Positions 1 to 8,785 are shown, numbered from the stretch's first letter. The stretch: DNA of 43,292 nt from Bacteroidales bacterium (GCA_017962705.1 JAGCUV010000045.1:1-43292); one strand, 5' to 3'. The notes: generated from the letters alone by a model not told the origin. Translations and numbers: made by a program.

Positions 1-120
1 AAAGGCTTTCAAGAGCTGGCGCACAGGTTCACGCTGATATTTGTCTTTCCTGTATATGTAATAAATCAGCACAAAGGCGGGCAGAACGGCCGCAATCAGG
101 ATTTTGAAAACTTCAGGCAT
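1..120 (-). CDS. PrsW family intramembrane metalloprotease, N-terminus only
   Basis: Forty codons run from an ATG (complement of 118-120) off the left edge of the window. The peptide begins MPEVFKILIAAVLPAFVLIY and continues YIYRKDKYQREPVRQLLKAF. A first membrane helix followed by an aromatic-rich 'YRKDKY..EP' motif and 'LLKAF' is the usual N-terminus of PrsW-type membrane proteases. The catalytic glutamate and histidine motifs lie outside the window, so activity cannot be judged. It is on the same strand as the ATPase gene behind it but has its own promoter-like sequence. The family call rests on 40 residues. Confidence 0.6.
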   Translation of the reverse strand, partial: MPEVFKILIAAVLPAFVLIYYIYRKDKYQREPVRQLLKAF

Positions 121-142
121 TGTTTTTCAGGTTAATTTTCTG

Positions 143-150
143 CAAAAATA
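143..150 (-). promoter_or_regulatory. Bacteroides -7 promoter element for the PrsW-like gene
   Basis: The minus strand reads TATTTTTG, a perfect TAnnTTTG match, 23 bases before the ATG. It lies in the short gap after the upstream ATPase stop codon. Confidence 0.5.
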
Positions 151-164
151 CAGAAAAACGCGAT

Positions 165-1550
165 TCAGAACAAATCATTCAGCGTCAGCACCCGTTGGAC
201 AGTAGCGGCGTGGGCATTGGGAACAACCCCCTCTGAAGACAGCAGGATTGTCGATAAAGCCATTTGTTTCTTATAGAGCCGTGAGATGGCCTGCCGGCGC
301 AAACGGAATTTCCGTTCATCCGCCTCTGTCACAGCATAGGGTTCATCCGTACATTTAATCTCAAAAATGTTGACTACACGGTCGTTGCGTTCCAACACCA
401 TATCCACTTGTACCTCCTTATCACAATAAGCATAGAGTTTGGTCAACACCCCATCCACACCCAATGCAAACTTGATGCGTCCCGAATGCGCAAAACAGAG
501 CCGCTCAAAGGATAGCCCTTTCCAGGTATAATAGGCCGGCTGGCCCTGCAAATGCATCCAATAGTGTTCATCTCCAAAGGAACCATTTCGGATAAACTGG
601 AAATAAAACAAAGAATAAAAATCCGCCAGACGATAGATGCTTCCCACCAGTCCCTTTGCCGGGAACTTGGAAATAAAGCCGCACTCCTGCAGGTCGTCCA
701 GTTTTTCGGAAACACTTCCTCCATCCTTGAATTTCCCCTTGGAAACAATCTCATCGCGCAGAAAACCCGACTTCTTCACGGACAAAATTTCAATAATTTT
801 CACATAATCCTTCGAATCTCGGAAAAGTGACGCATAAAGGTTCTCAAACTCCGATTTCAAGAGTGCGTTGGAAGCAAAAAACAAGCGATCGATATTCTGG
901 GCCAGGCTGAGCGACTTATCCAACAATTTCAAATAATAGGGAATGCCCCCAAGAATCATATAGCACTCGGCAATCGTCCTGTCATCCCAATAAATGCCCT
1001 GGCTGACCAGAAAGGCTTTTACCTCAGACAAATCAAATGGCTGCAATTTCAACGGAAGCGTAATTCTGTCGTGCAAACCGCCACGGCTCTTCGTTATTTT
1101 CTTCACCATCCAAGAAGCGGCTGAACCGCAAACCACCAAAACAACATTATGCTGAAAAGCAGCCCAATCGTTCCAAAAATGCTCAAGCGCCTTGAGAAAG
1201 TCAGATTTCTGCGTGTACATCCAAGGCAATTCATCCAAGAAAATCACCTTTCTTTTATCGCGGGATTGCTCCACCAATGTACGTAGGAAAGTGAAGGCCT
1301 CCATCCAATCCCGTAAAACAGGACAATTAGGCATCCCCTGCCGGACAAGGTCCGACCTGAAATTCATCAGTTCTTCCTCACGGCTGCCATTGGCGACACC
1401 GGTACAGGAAAACACAAAACGATTCTGAAAAAACTCTCGGACTAGATAGGTCTTGCCTACACGACGCCGGCCATAGACCATAACAAACTCCGAATCAGTT
1501 GAAAGATAGGCTCTTTCCAACTCTTTTTGCTCTTGAATACGTCCAATCAT
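165..1550 (-). CDS. AAA ATPase with C-terminal DUF234/PD-(D/E)XK nuclease-like domain (copy 1)
   Basis: A 461-residue protein from the ATG at 1548-1550. The frame stays open 16 codons further, but that stretch lies inside the repeat array and 'MIGRIQEQKEL' matches the start of the paralogue at 14.9-16.4 kb. Walker A is GRRRVGKT (about residues 27-34) and Walker B is KVIFLDELPWM (about residue 100). A winged-helix-like middle ('SVSEKLDDLQECGFIS') precedes a C-terminal 'VDMVLERNDRVVNIFEIKC', which has the D...ExK spacing of PD-(D/E)XK nucleases. This is the archaeal-type ATPase/DUF234 architecture common in Bacteroidota; its function is not established. The gene is AT-richer than neighbours and sits with its repeats between two housekeeping-type genes, which suggests acquisition as a cassette. 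Confidence 0.85.
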   Translation of the reverse strand: MIGRIQEQKELERAYLSTDSEFVMVYGRRRVGKTYLVREFFQNRFVFSCTGVANGSREEELMNFRSDLVRQGMPNCPVLRDWMEAFTFLRTLVEQSRDKRKVIFLDELPWMYTQKSDFLKALEHFWNDWAAFQHNVVLVVCGSAASWMVKKITKSRGGLHDRITLPLKLQPFDLSEVKAFLVSQGIYWDDRTIAECYMILGGIPYYLKLLDKSLSLAQNIDRLFFASNALLKSEFENLYASLFRDSKDYVKIIEILSVKKSGFLRDEIVSKGKFKDGGSVSEKLDDLQECGFISKFPAKGLVGSIYRLADFYSLFYFQFIRNGSFGDEHYWMHLQGQPAYYTWKGLSFERLCFAHSGRIKFALGVDGVLTKLYAYCDKEVQVDMVLERNDRVVNIFEIKCTDEPYAVTEADERKFRLRRQAISRLYKKQMALSTILLSSEGVVPNAHAATVQRVLTLNDLF

Positions 1551-1555
1551 AGCAT

Positions 1556-1657
1556 TTATTTTCTGCGGTAAAGGTACAAAAAGTATTTCATTCCGCAAAA
1601 AATAATGCTATTTTCTGCGGTACGGCGACATTTTTACTACCATTCCGCAGAAAATAA
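1556..1657. repeat. Two inverted-repeat pairs, 52-bp period, upstream of ATPase copy 1
   Basis: Four copies of a 12-13-bp element alternate in orientation: TTATTTTCTGCGG (1556-1568), CCGCAAAAAATAA (1593-1605), TATTTTCTGCGG (1609-1620) and CCGCAGAAAATAA (1645-1657). Both pairs enclose exactly 24 bp. Equivalent arms are 52 bp apart, about five helical turns. A weak -7-like TACCTTTA (complement of 1569-1576) lies inside the gene-proximal pair, so a protein bound to the arms would cover the promoter. The array fills nearly all the space between the manA stop and the ATPase start. Confidence 0.85.
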
Positions 1658-1658
1658 C

Positions 1659-2633
1659 TTACTCTAGGCAAGCGGTCAATAGTTTGGCGGAGGAGGAAGC
1701 GGGGGTGAGGGAAAGGAATCGGGCGGTGGCGGGCACGAGCACCGTTTCGCCCTGACGGACGGTCACCTGCGACTCTTCCGTCGCCAGCGTCGCTTCTCCG
1801 GCGAGGCACATCACCACCACAAAGGAGTCCAGGCGGCTCAAATCCTTGCGCACCGGCTGGGTCAATTCCCACAAAGAGGTGGTGAAGTACGGGCAACTGA
1901 CCAGGCGAACCTCCTGATTCAAAGCAGGGGCGTAGGCCGTCCTGTAATCCGGATAGACCGTATAGTCGATGGCATCCTTGGCCTGCTCCGTGTGCAACTG
2001 ACGGGGCTTGCCGTCCAGCCCGAGGCGACCGTAGTCGTAGATGCGATAGGTGATGTCGGAAGTCTGTTGAATCTCGGCGATGAAGCAGCCGGAGCAAATC
2101 GCGTGGATGCGGCCGGCGGGCAGAAAAAAGACATCGCCGGGCGCTACATTGTATCGGGCCAGGACCTCGGTGATGCTGTCGTCCGCCACCCTGCGTTCGT
2201 ATTCCTCCGGGGTGATGGCCTGCGACAAACCGGACAGCAGATGCGCGTCCTTGTCCGCGTCCACGACATACCACATTTCGGTCTTGCCTTTGGAGCCGTT
2301 GTGCCGGACCGCCGCCAAGGCATCGTCGGGATGCACTTGAATGGACAGGTCGGCCTTCGCGTCAATGAATTTAATCAGCAGCGGGAATTGCGCGCCGGTG
2401 GCGGCATAGACTTTATCGCCCAGCAAAGCGCCTTTGAATTCTTGGGCCAGCGAAGTGATGCTCCTGCCGGCAAAACGTCCTTCGGAAACGAGTGTTTCCT
2501 TGCCCGGAACCGCGCTGATTTCCCAACTTTCTCCGATGTTTTTCTGAGCGGTTTCCACTCCCTTGTACGGAGCGATTTTCTCCCCGCCCCAGACGAGGCT
2601 CATCAGCAGCGGAGCAAATTTCAAGATTTCCAT
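1659..2633 (-). CDS. manA: Mannose-6-phosphate isomerase, class I
   Basis: A 324-residue cytoplasmic protein that interconverts mannose-6-phosphate and fructose-6-phosphate, feeding GDP-mannose/GDP-fucose synthesis or mannose catabolism. It opens with the family's 'FAPLLMSLVWGGEKI'. It carries the zinc-site motif 'IQVHPDD' after 'LIKFIDA', and the later 'PAGRIHAIC' and 'TYRIYDYGR' segments. The length is typical of the short bacterial type I enzymes, with a cupin-like C-terminal part ('VRQGETVLVPATARF'). The start ATG follows a good promoter. It is transcribed alone. Confidence 0.93.
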   Translation of the reverse strand: MEILKFAPLLMSLVWGGEKIAPYKGVETAQKNIGESWEISAVPGKETLVSEGRFAGRSITSLAQEFKGALLGDKVYAATGAQFPLLIKFIDAKADLSIQVHPDDALAAVRHNGSKGKTEMWYVVDADKDAHLLSGLSQAITPEEYERRVADDSITEVLARYNVAPGDVFFLPAGRIHAICSGCFIAEIQQTSDITYRIYDYGRLGLDGKPRQLHTEQAKDAIDYTVYPDYRTAYAPALNQEVRLVSCPYFTTSLWELTQPVRKDLSRLDSFVVVMCLAGEATLATEESQVTVRQGETVLVPATARFLSLTPASSSAKLLTACLE

Positions 2634-2655
2634 TTTCTACAAAACTTAGGTTTTG

Positions 2656-2676
2656 CAAATATACTAAAAATAGTAT
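2656..2676 (-). promoter_or_regulatory. manA promoter with overlapping palindrome
   Basis: The minus strand has TATATTTG (complement of 2656-2663), a perfect -7 element, 23 bases before the ATG. Overlapping it upstream is the palindrome ATACTA-AAAA-TAGTAT (2661-2676), placed where a repressor or activator could act. The operator role is inferred. Confidence 0.5.
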
Positions 2677-2699
2677 GGATTGACCGCACCAACGCTATT

Positions 2700-2727
2700 A
2701 TTTATCGCAAATAATTTATCGTAAATA
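2700..2727. repeat. 14-bp tandem repeat in the manA upstream region
   Basis: Two adjacent copies, ATTTATCGCAAATA and ATTTATCGTAAATA, differ at one base. Each copy is itself partly palindromic. They lie about 40-65 bp upstream of the manA -7 element. The role is unknown. The rest of the gene-free stretch 2634-3007 holds the hairpin repeat and terminator listed separately; no gene was recognised in it. Confidence 0.5.
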
Positions 2728-2880
2728 ATTGGCAGAAATAGCGTTTAAATGAAGCGGCGGGGCGGTTTGAGGCGCATCGCGCCGAAGCGCCATCAGGCGC
2801 GTGCCGGAACGTCAGCGAGATTTTTGCAGAAAATTGAAGCAGTGGAGGCGCCCGATGAAGCGAAGCGAAATCGGCATGGT

Positions 2881-3022
2881 ATCCCTCACTCTCCGGGATT
2901 TCGTCGGGCTGCGCCCTCCGACATCCCTGCCCGCCTGCGGCGGGGCGTTGCGAATCGGCATAAAAAAGCGCGCTCAAGTGAACTTGGCGCGCTTTTCAGC
3001 CGATTCGCGGAGAGTGAGGGAT
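2881..3022. repeat. Interrupted inverted duplication of the tRNA-Ser 3' end, with hairpin-rich insert
   Basis: The right arm (2999-3022) contains the last 15 bases of the tRNA-Ser gene plus 9 downstream bases. An inverted copy lies on the left in two parts: ATCCCTCACTCTCCG at 2881-2895 and GCGAATCGGC at 2950-2959. They are separated by 54 bp at 2896-2949. That insert contains two potential hairpins: GTCGG...CCGAC, and GCCCGCC-TGC-GGCGGGGC. The layout resembles an intergenic palindromic element inserted into an inverted tRNA-end duplication. Confidence 0.6.
2962..2996 (-). terminator. Rho-independent terminator after tRNA-Ser
   Basis: Read on the minus strand, AAAAGCGCGC and GCGCGCTTTTTT form a strong GC stem closed by a loop of about 14 bases and followed by a T run. 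It lies 12 bases beyond the tRNA 3' end. Confidence 0.8.
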
Positions 3023-3092
3023 TCGAACCCCCGGAGGCTTGCACCTCAACAGTTTTCAAGACTGCCGCCTTAAACCACTCGGCCAACTCTCC
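3008..3092 (-). tRNA. tRNA-Ser(UGA)
   Basis: The minus strand folds as a class II tRNA. The acceptor stem is GGAGAGT/ACTCTCC with discriminator G. The D arm is GGCCGAGTGG, the anticodon loop is CTTGAAA (anticodon TGA), there is a long variable arm, and the T arm is GGGGGTTCGAATCCC. The long variable arm and anticodon fit serine. No CCA is encoded; the next base is C followed by GAATCGG. It is 85 nt long and has its own terminator. Confidence 0.95.
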
Positions 3093-3107
3093 AAAACAAG
3101 AGAATAA

Positions 3108-4724
<1,617 letters not shown>

Positions 4725-4746
4725 TTTTTAACCTTATTATAAACCT

Positions 4747-6210
4747 ATGTCACAACAAGAACAACAACCCATCTACGATGCCAGGACCCTGGGTGCGCCC
4801 AGAATGGCTCTCCTTGGCTTCCAGCACATGTTCGCCATGTTCGGCGCCACCGTTCTGGTCCCCACTATCACCGGCTTGTCCGTTTCCGCTACCTTGCTCT
4901 TCGCGGGTATCGGCACGCTGATTTTCCATTTTATGACCAAATGGAAAGTTCCTGCCTTCCTCGGCTCTTCCTTCGCCTTCCTCGGTGGCTATGCCGCCGT
5001 CAAAGAAATGGGTGTCGCTGCCGGAATGACCGTTCCCGCCGCCCTCACCTACGCCTGCCTGGGTGTTTTCTTCGCCGGCTTGATGTATTTCATCCTCGCG
5101 GGACTCGTCGCCGCTTTCGGCACCCGTAAGGTGATGCGCTTCTTCCCGCCCGTCGTCACCGGCCCCATTATCATCGCCATCGGTCTGAACCTCTCCGGCG
5201 TGGCCATCAACAGCTGCATTGACAATTGGTGGATTGCGCTCGTCGCCATCTTCACCATCATCATCTGCAACATCTGGGGCAAGAAAATGATCAAGATCAT
5301 TCCCATCCTCCTGGGCGTGGTCGTCTCCTATATTTTCGCCGCCTGCATCGGCAAAGTGAACTTCGACGCCGTCCACGCCGCTCCTTGGGTGGGCCTCCCC
5401 TTCCAGATGGAAAACACAGTGTTCGCCATCTTCAAGAGTCCCGATTGGAACCTCGTGCTGAGCGCCATCATCGCCATCATCCCCATCTCTCTGGCCACGA
5501 TGGTCGAGCACATCGGCGACGTCTGCGCGATTTCCTCCACGACCAACCAGAACTTCCTGAAAGAGCCCGGCCTGCACCGCACCTTGATGGGTGACGGTCT
5601 CGCCACGATGGTCGCCTCTTTGTTCGGCGCTCCCGCCAACACGACCTACGGCGAAAACACCGGCGTGCTCAACATCACCAAGGTCTTCGATCCCCGCGTG
5701 GTGCGCATCGCCGCTTGCCTGGCCATCCTCTTCTCCTTCTCTCCCAAGTTCGCGGCCGTCGTCAGCGCGATGCCCGTCGCCACGGTCGGTGGTGTCTCCC
5801 TCGTGCTTTACGGTATGATTTCCGCCGTCGGTGTGCGTAACATCGTTGAAAACAAAGTGGACTTCACCAACACCCGCAACGTCATCATCGCGGCCCTCGT
5901 GCTGGTGCTCTCCATCGGTATTACCTACGGCCCCGGCGCCATCAGCTTCGGAAAGATTTCCTTCTCCGGTCTGGCCATCGCCGCCATTGTGGGTATCCTC
6001 CTCAACGCCATCCTGCCCGGCAAAGACTTCGAGTTCGGTAAGGAATACGAAGGTGTGGTGAACGTCAGCCTCGGCGGTGCCTCGCTGGATACGCCCGAAG
6101 ACACGCTCTTCCGTAACCTCGACCGCAGCAAGACGATGAAGCAGCTGCGCGAAGAAGACCGTGCCGCCGCCAAAGCCGCCGAAGAGGCCGCCAAAGCGGA
6201 AAAAGAGTAA
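4747..6210 (+). CDS. uraA: Uracil/xanthine permease (NCS2 family)
   Basis: A 487-residue inner-membrane proton symporter for a nucleobase. It has about a dozen hydrophobic segments and the NCS2 landmarks: 'GFQHMFAMFGATVLVP' near the N-terminus, 'FLGSSFAFLGGY' in TM3, and a TM8-TM10 region with 'TMVEHIGDV' and 'APANTTYGENTGV'. These fit UraA-type uracil carriers best, although xanthine carriers are close relatives and guaB lies just upstream. The C-terminal 30 residues are a charged Ala/Lys/Glu tail ('AAAKAAEEAAKAEKE'). Its TAA stop directly abuts the convergent folE stop. Confidence 0.88.
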   Translation: MSQQEQQPIYDARTLGAPRMALLGFQHMFAMFGATVLVPTITGLSVSATLLFAGIGTLIFHFMTKWKVPAFLGSSFAFLGGYAAVKEMGVAAGMTVPAALTYACLGVFFAGLMYFILAGLVAAFGTRKVMRFFPPVVTGPIIIAIGLNLSGVAINSCIDNWWIALVAIFTIIICNIWGKKMIKIIPILLGVVVSYIFAACIGKVNFDAVHAAPWVGLPFQMENTVFAIFKSPDWNLVLSAIIAIIPISLATMVEHIGDVCAISSTTNQNFLKEPGLHRTLMGDGLATMVASLFGAPANTTYGENTGVLNITKVFDPRVVRIAACLAILFSFSPKFAAVVSAMPVATVGGVSLVLYGMISAVGVRNIVENKVDFTNTRNVIIAALVLVLSIGITYGPGAISFGKISFSGLAIAAIVGILLNAILPGKDFEFGKEYEGVVNVSLGGASLDTPEDTLFRNLDRSKTMKQLREEDRAAAKAAEEAAKAEKE

Positions 6211-6801
6211 TCAGTGAATCAGATTTAGAAACTCATTGCGAGTCCGCTCGTCTTTGAGAAATATCCCCGAAAAAGCCGACGTCGTAGTTATGGCGTTGGC
6301 TTTTTGTACGCCCCGCAGCGTCATGCACGAGTGACTGGCCTCGATGACCACGGCCACCCCGCGGGGGTTGAGCGTCTCCTGGATACAGTCGCGGATCTGC
6401 ATCGTAAGCCGTTCCTGCACCTGCAGGCGGCGGGCAAAAGTCTCCACCACGCGGGCAATCTTGCTCAATCCAGTGATTTTCCCGTCGGGGATGTACGCCA
6501 CGTGGCATTTGCCGATGAAAGGCATCACATGATGCTCGCAAGTGGAATACAGGTCAATGTCTTTGACCAGTACCATCTGGCTGTAGTCTTCCTCAAACAA
6601 GGCCGAACGGATAATCTGCGCCCCGTCCTCCTGATAGCCCTTGGTCAGAAATTGCAGGGCCTTCGCCACCCGTTCCGGCGTCTTCACCAAGCCTTCCCGC
6701 CGGGGGTCCTCCCCGAGCAGTTCCAATATTTTTTTATAATGCTCCGCAATCTCGCGGGTCACCTCCGGGTTATACATTTCTTCATGCAGATAGGCCATCA
6801 T
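6211..6801 (-). CDS. folE: GTP cyclohydrolase I
   Basis: A 196-residue enzyme converting GTP to 7,8-dihydroneopterin triphosphate, the first step of folate synthesis. Zinc and catalytic motifs are all present: '[13 protein letters not shown]' (Cys and His ligands), '[12 protein letters not shown]', and '[13 protein letters not shown]' (second Cys ligand). The C-terminal '[10 protein letters not shown]' is typical. Two adjacent ATGs are possible; the upstream one is used here. The stop codon touches that of the convergent permease, with no space for a separate terminator. Confidence 0.97.
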   Translation of the reverse strand: MMAYLHEEMYNPEVTREIAEHYKKILELLGEDPRREGLVKTPERVAKALQFLTKGYQEDGAQIIRSALFEEDYSQMVLVKDIDLYSTCEHHVMPFIGKCHVAYIPDGKITGLSKIARVVETFARRLQVQERLTMQIRDCIQETLNPRGVAVVIEASHSCMTLRGVQKANAITTTSAFSGIFLKDERTRNEFLNLIH

Positions 6802-6818
6802 CCATTCTATTTAGGGCA

Positions 6819-6826
6819 CAAAGTTA
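6819..6826 (-). promoter_or_regulatory. folE -7 promoter element
   Basis: The minus strand reads TAACTTTG, a perfect -7 element, 17 bases before the folE ATG. It is divergent from the DUF2795 gene promoter about 65 bp away. Confidence 0.55.
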
Positions 6827-6863
6827 CATATATTTTAATAAGTATTTCAAATCACCCATATTA

Positions 6864-6896
6864 TTTTGGTGGAACCATTTATTTTTTATACCTTTG
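6864..6896 (+). promoter_or_regulatory. Strong canonical Bacteroides promoter of the DUF2795-like gene
   Basis: TTTTG at 6864-6868 and TACCTTTG at 6889-6896 are separated by 20 bp, matching both the -33 and -7 elements of the primary sigma factor. It is one of the best promoter matches in the window. Confidence 0.7.
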
Positions 6897-6899
6897 CGG

Positions 6900-6930
6900 T
6901 CCCTTACGGAAAGGCCCCTTTCCAAGGGAG
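6900..6930 (+). other. 5'-UTR stem-loop at the DUF2795-like transcript start
   Basis: GGAAAGG-CC-CCTTTCC (6908-6923) is a perfect stem. It is extended by CCCTT...AAGGG outside a two-base bulge. It begins a few bases after the expected transcription start. Such a structure may stabilise the mRNA 5' end; that role is inferred. Confidence 0.5.
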
Positions 6931-6967
6931 ATAAATAAATAATTTACAAACATTTACTACAACCGAT

Positions 6968-7189
6968 ATGTACTGGACTTTGGAACTCGCCTACCGCCTT
7001 GAAGATGCCCCCTGGCCGGCCACAAAAGACGAATTGATAGACTATGCCACCCGCAGCGGCGCCCCCCTCGAGGTTGTGGAGAACCTGCAGGAACTCGATG
7101 ATGATGGATAAATCTACGAAAGCATCGAAGACATCTGGCCCGACTACCCCACCAAAGAAGACTTTTTCTTTAACGAGGAAGAATATTAG
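6968..7189 (+). pseudogene. DUF2795-type small acidic protein, interrupted by one in-frame TAA
   Basis: The ATG at 6968 opens a frame starting MYWTLELAYRLEDAPWPATK and continuing 'DELIDYATRSGAPLEVVENL'. After residue 47 it meets TAA at 7109-7111. The same frame then continues for 25 residues, from 'IYESIEDIWPDYPTKEDFFF' to a TAG at 7187-7189. Both halves match the conserved roughly 73-residue DUF2795 protein found across Bacteroidales, in which a glutamate is expected at the stop, so GAA to TAA is a one-base change. The promoter and terminator are intact. It is either a very recent nonsense mutation or a sequence error. TAA is a normal stop elsewhere here, so recoding is unlikely. The function of the family is unknown. 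Confidence 0.85.
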
Positions 7190-7211
7190 GACCTGCAAAC
7201 CCTAAGATGTC

Positions 7212-7248
7212 GAAAGTCCCGCTGTAAAGGTGGGACTTTCTGCTTTTT
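7212..7248 (+). terminator. Rho-independent terminator of the DUF2795-like gene
   Basis: GAAAGTCCC and GGGACTTTC form a 9-bp stem around an 11-base loop, followed by TGCTTTTT. It lies 22 bases after the original stop codon. Confidence 0.8.
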
Positions 7249-7337
7249 CCCCTATTTTCGCTGAAAGTCCCCACTGAAAAACAGGAACCTTCGGCACTCC
7301 CGGACCAAAGGTCACATGAAGAATGCCAGAGCGAGAA

Positions 7338-7373
7338 AGTTTTGACCAAAAAAAAGCAACTTTGGTCAAAACT
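7338..7373. repeat. Perfect 13-bp inverted repeat at the 3' end of the sigma factor operon
   Basis: AGTTTTGACCAAA (7338-7350) and TTTGGTCAAAACT (7361-7373) flank a 10-base loop. The stem extends outward by CGAG/CTCG across a two-base mismatch. It lies about 50 bp past the stop of the last gene. It lacks a trailing T run on the minus strand, so it may be a processing or attenuating hairpin rather than a classic terminator. Nothing else is recognised between 7249 and 7424. Confidence 0.6.
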
Positions 7374-7424
7374 CACTCGTCAAGGCCAGTCATTTTATTT
7401 TTCCGAAATGTCAGTGTGACGCTA

Positions 7425-7787
7425 TTACAACCTGACCTCCCCACCCATCGACAGGAGCAGGCTCAAGGTTAGGGCGATGACGGCGACGGGAGGAATCAAG
7501 TACTGTTTATAAGTGGTCAGGAATACGCGGAGGCTTTCCCAGATGCCGTTACTGACGGATGCGGGGTCCACCGGATAGAGAAAGGCTATTGCCGCAGCCA
7601 ACACGCCGAGGACCAGACCTATGGCCAATGCGACAATCAGCGCGATACGGCCTGCACTGCGTTGGCGGTCGACCTCGGCCTTGATGCCCTCGACCTGGTC
7701 CATCCGCCGGTATGTCTCCAACAGGAAGGTTGGGTCGTCTTTTACCAAAGGTCGGTTTGTGCGAAGGAAATCGTCAATATCTTTCAT
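7425..7787 (-). CDS. Small two-helix membrane protein in a sigma factor operon
   Basis: A 120-residue protein not recognised as a named family. The N-terminal 45 residues are charged and probably cytoplasmic. Two strong membrane helices follow, 'IALIVALAIGLVLGVLAAAI' and a C-terminal one around 'LIPPVAVIALTLSLLLSM'. Its start overlaps the stop of the sigma factor gene by 4 bp (ATGA), so translation is coupled. Position and topology (cytosolic N-terminus, membrane anchor, directly after an ECF sigma factor) suggest an anti-sigma-like partner. There is no zinc-binding anti-sigma motif, so this stays an inference. Confidence 0.75.
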   Translation of the reverse strand: MKDIDDFLRTNRPLVKDDPTFLLETYRRMDQVEGIKAEVDRQRSAGRIALIVALAIGLVLGVLAAAIAFLYPVDPASVSNGIWESLRVFLTTYKQYLIPPVAVIALTLSLLLSMGGEVRL

Positions 7788-8263
7788 AACTGAATGTGCT
7801 CTTTAAGATGGTTTCTCCCCTGGGACAGATGATATTTCACGGTCCCTTGCGGGATGGAAAGGATGGCCGATATCTCCCGGATGCTCTTGTCCTCGAAGTA
7901 GAACAGGGATATCGCGGCCTTTTCTTTTTCCGGCAAGTGTTCCAAGGCCTGGTAAAGCGGCTGGTAGCGGAAAGAGGCATCGGATGAAGCGTCGGAAGGG
8001 ATGTTCAGCGCCGCCTCAATCGGCGTCTGTTCGGGTTTTGTCTTGCGGCAGAAGTCGATATAGCAGTTATAGGCAATCCGGAAAAGCCAGGTGCTGAATT
8101 TGGAAAGGCCCAGAAACGAGCCGGAAGCCACGTATGCCCTCACCAAGGCGTCTTGGGCGAGATCGTCTGCCAACGCGGAATCGCCGTTGCACAACGCAAG
8201 CAGGAACCGCCTCAAGGGCTCCTGCTCCACGCGCACAAGACTGACGAACCGCTCCCGGGTCAT
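7784..8263 (-). CDS. ECF-type RNA polymerase sigma-70 factor
   Basis: A 159-residue sigma factor with region 2 (about residues 10-80; 'DDLAQDALVRAYVASGSFLG' and 'FSTWLFRIAYNCYIDFCRK') and region 4 (about 105-155; 'LPEKEKAAISLFYFEDKSIR' and 'EISAILSIPQGTVKYHLSQG'). There is no sigma region 3, as expected for the extracytoplasmic-function class. It directs RNA polymerase to a specialised regulon that is not identifiable here. The gene lies 1 bp after the membrane-protein gene at 8265-8702 and overlaps the next one by 4 bp. The three genes form a tight operon. Confidence 0.92.
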   Translation of the reverse strand: MTRERFVSLVRVEQEPLRRFLLALCNGDSALADDLAQDALVRAYVASGSFLGLSKFSTWLFRIAYNCYIDFCRKTKPEQTPIEAALNIPSDASSDASFRYQPLYQALEHLPEKEKAAISLFYFEDKSIREISAILSIPQGTVKYHLSQGRNHLKEHIQL

Positions 8264-8264
8264 T

Positions 8265-8702
8265 TTACTTCTGCAAATTTCTTTCCTCGTCCTCTATCTC
8301 CTTGGCCAGCATACGTTTCCCTACGAAATATACGATGAACAAAGAGATGCCGACGGCCAGGAGTATTCCACCAAGGAAGGGTAGTGTGGGCAGCGGGCTA
8401 TTGTTCATATCCCAACCGTAGTGGTTGCAGTAGAAGAGGCCCCCGAGCAGCCCGACTACGCCCAGAAGAGTGGTGATGGTTGCACCGGTAAGACGGGCCA
8501 GCAGTTTCTCCTTGATGGTCTTCTGCTGCGACTGCTGCGACATGAAGAAACCTGTGTCGATGGTTGCGCCGGACTCGATGGCCTTGAGCATAATTTCCGT
8601 CTTCTTGTTGGTCTCATTCATTTTGGCACGTGTATTCAGCCACACGATTACAATGGGAAGTACCACACAGATACCAATGGGAATCAAATCTTCAAAATTC
8701 AT
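8265..8702 (-). CDS. DUF6249-type membrane protein
   Basis: A 145-residue protein starting 'MNFEDLIPIGICVVLPIVIV'. One N-terminal helix is followed by a polar segment ('KTEIMLKAIESGATIDTGFF') and then two helices ('TGATITTLLGVVGLLGGLFY' and 'FLGGILLAVGISLFIVYFVG'), ending with a charged tail. This matches DUF6249 proteins that accompany ECF sigma factors in Bacteroidota; the function is unknown. The same frame is open 128 codons further upstream, but that stretch is opposite the conjugative-transposon remnants and lacks family similarity, so the start at 8702 was chosen. It is the first gene of the sigma operon. Confidence 0.8.
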   Translation of the reverse strand: MNFEDLIPIGICVVLPIVIVWLNTRAKMNETNKKTEIMLKAIESGATIDTGFFMSQQSQQKTIKEKLLARLTGATITTLLGVVGLLGGLFYCNHYGWDMNNSPLPTLPFLGGILLAVGISLFIVYFVGKRMLAKEIEDEERNLQK

Positions 8703-8785
8703 AATTATCTCATTTTTAAGGTTTAACTTTCTCGCTTTCGGAGCGGTTTCATCTATTAGACGGAAACACCGGCCAAAAGGTTGGG

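Noticed and set aside
1556-1657. Invertible (phase-variable) promoter flanked by inverted repeats
   Set aside because: Only 24 bp lie between arms, far shorter than known Bacteroides invertible promoters, and no site-specific recombinase gene is near.
7109-7111. TAA read as an amino acid (recoding)
   Set aside because: TAA ends other genes here, such as the permease at 6208-6210, and no recoding of TAA is known in Bacteroidota.
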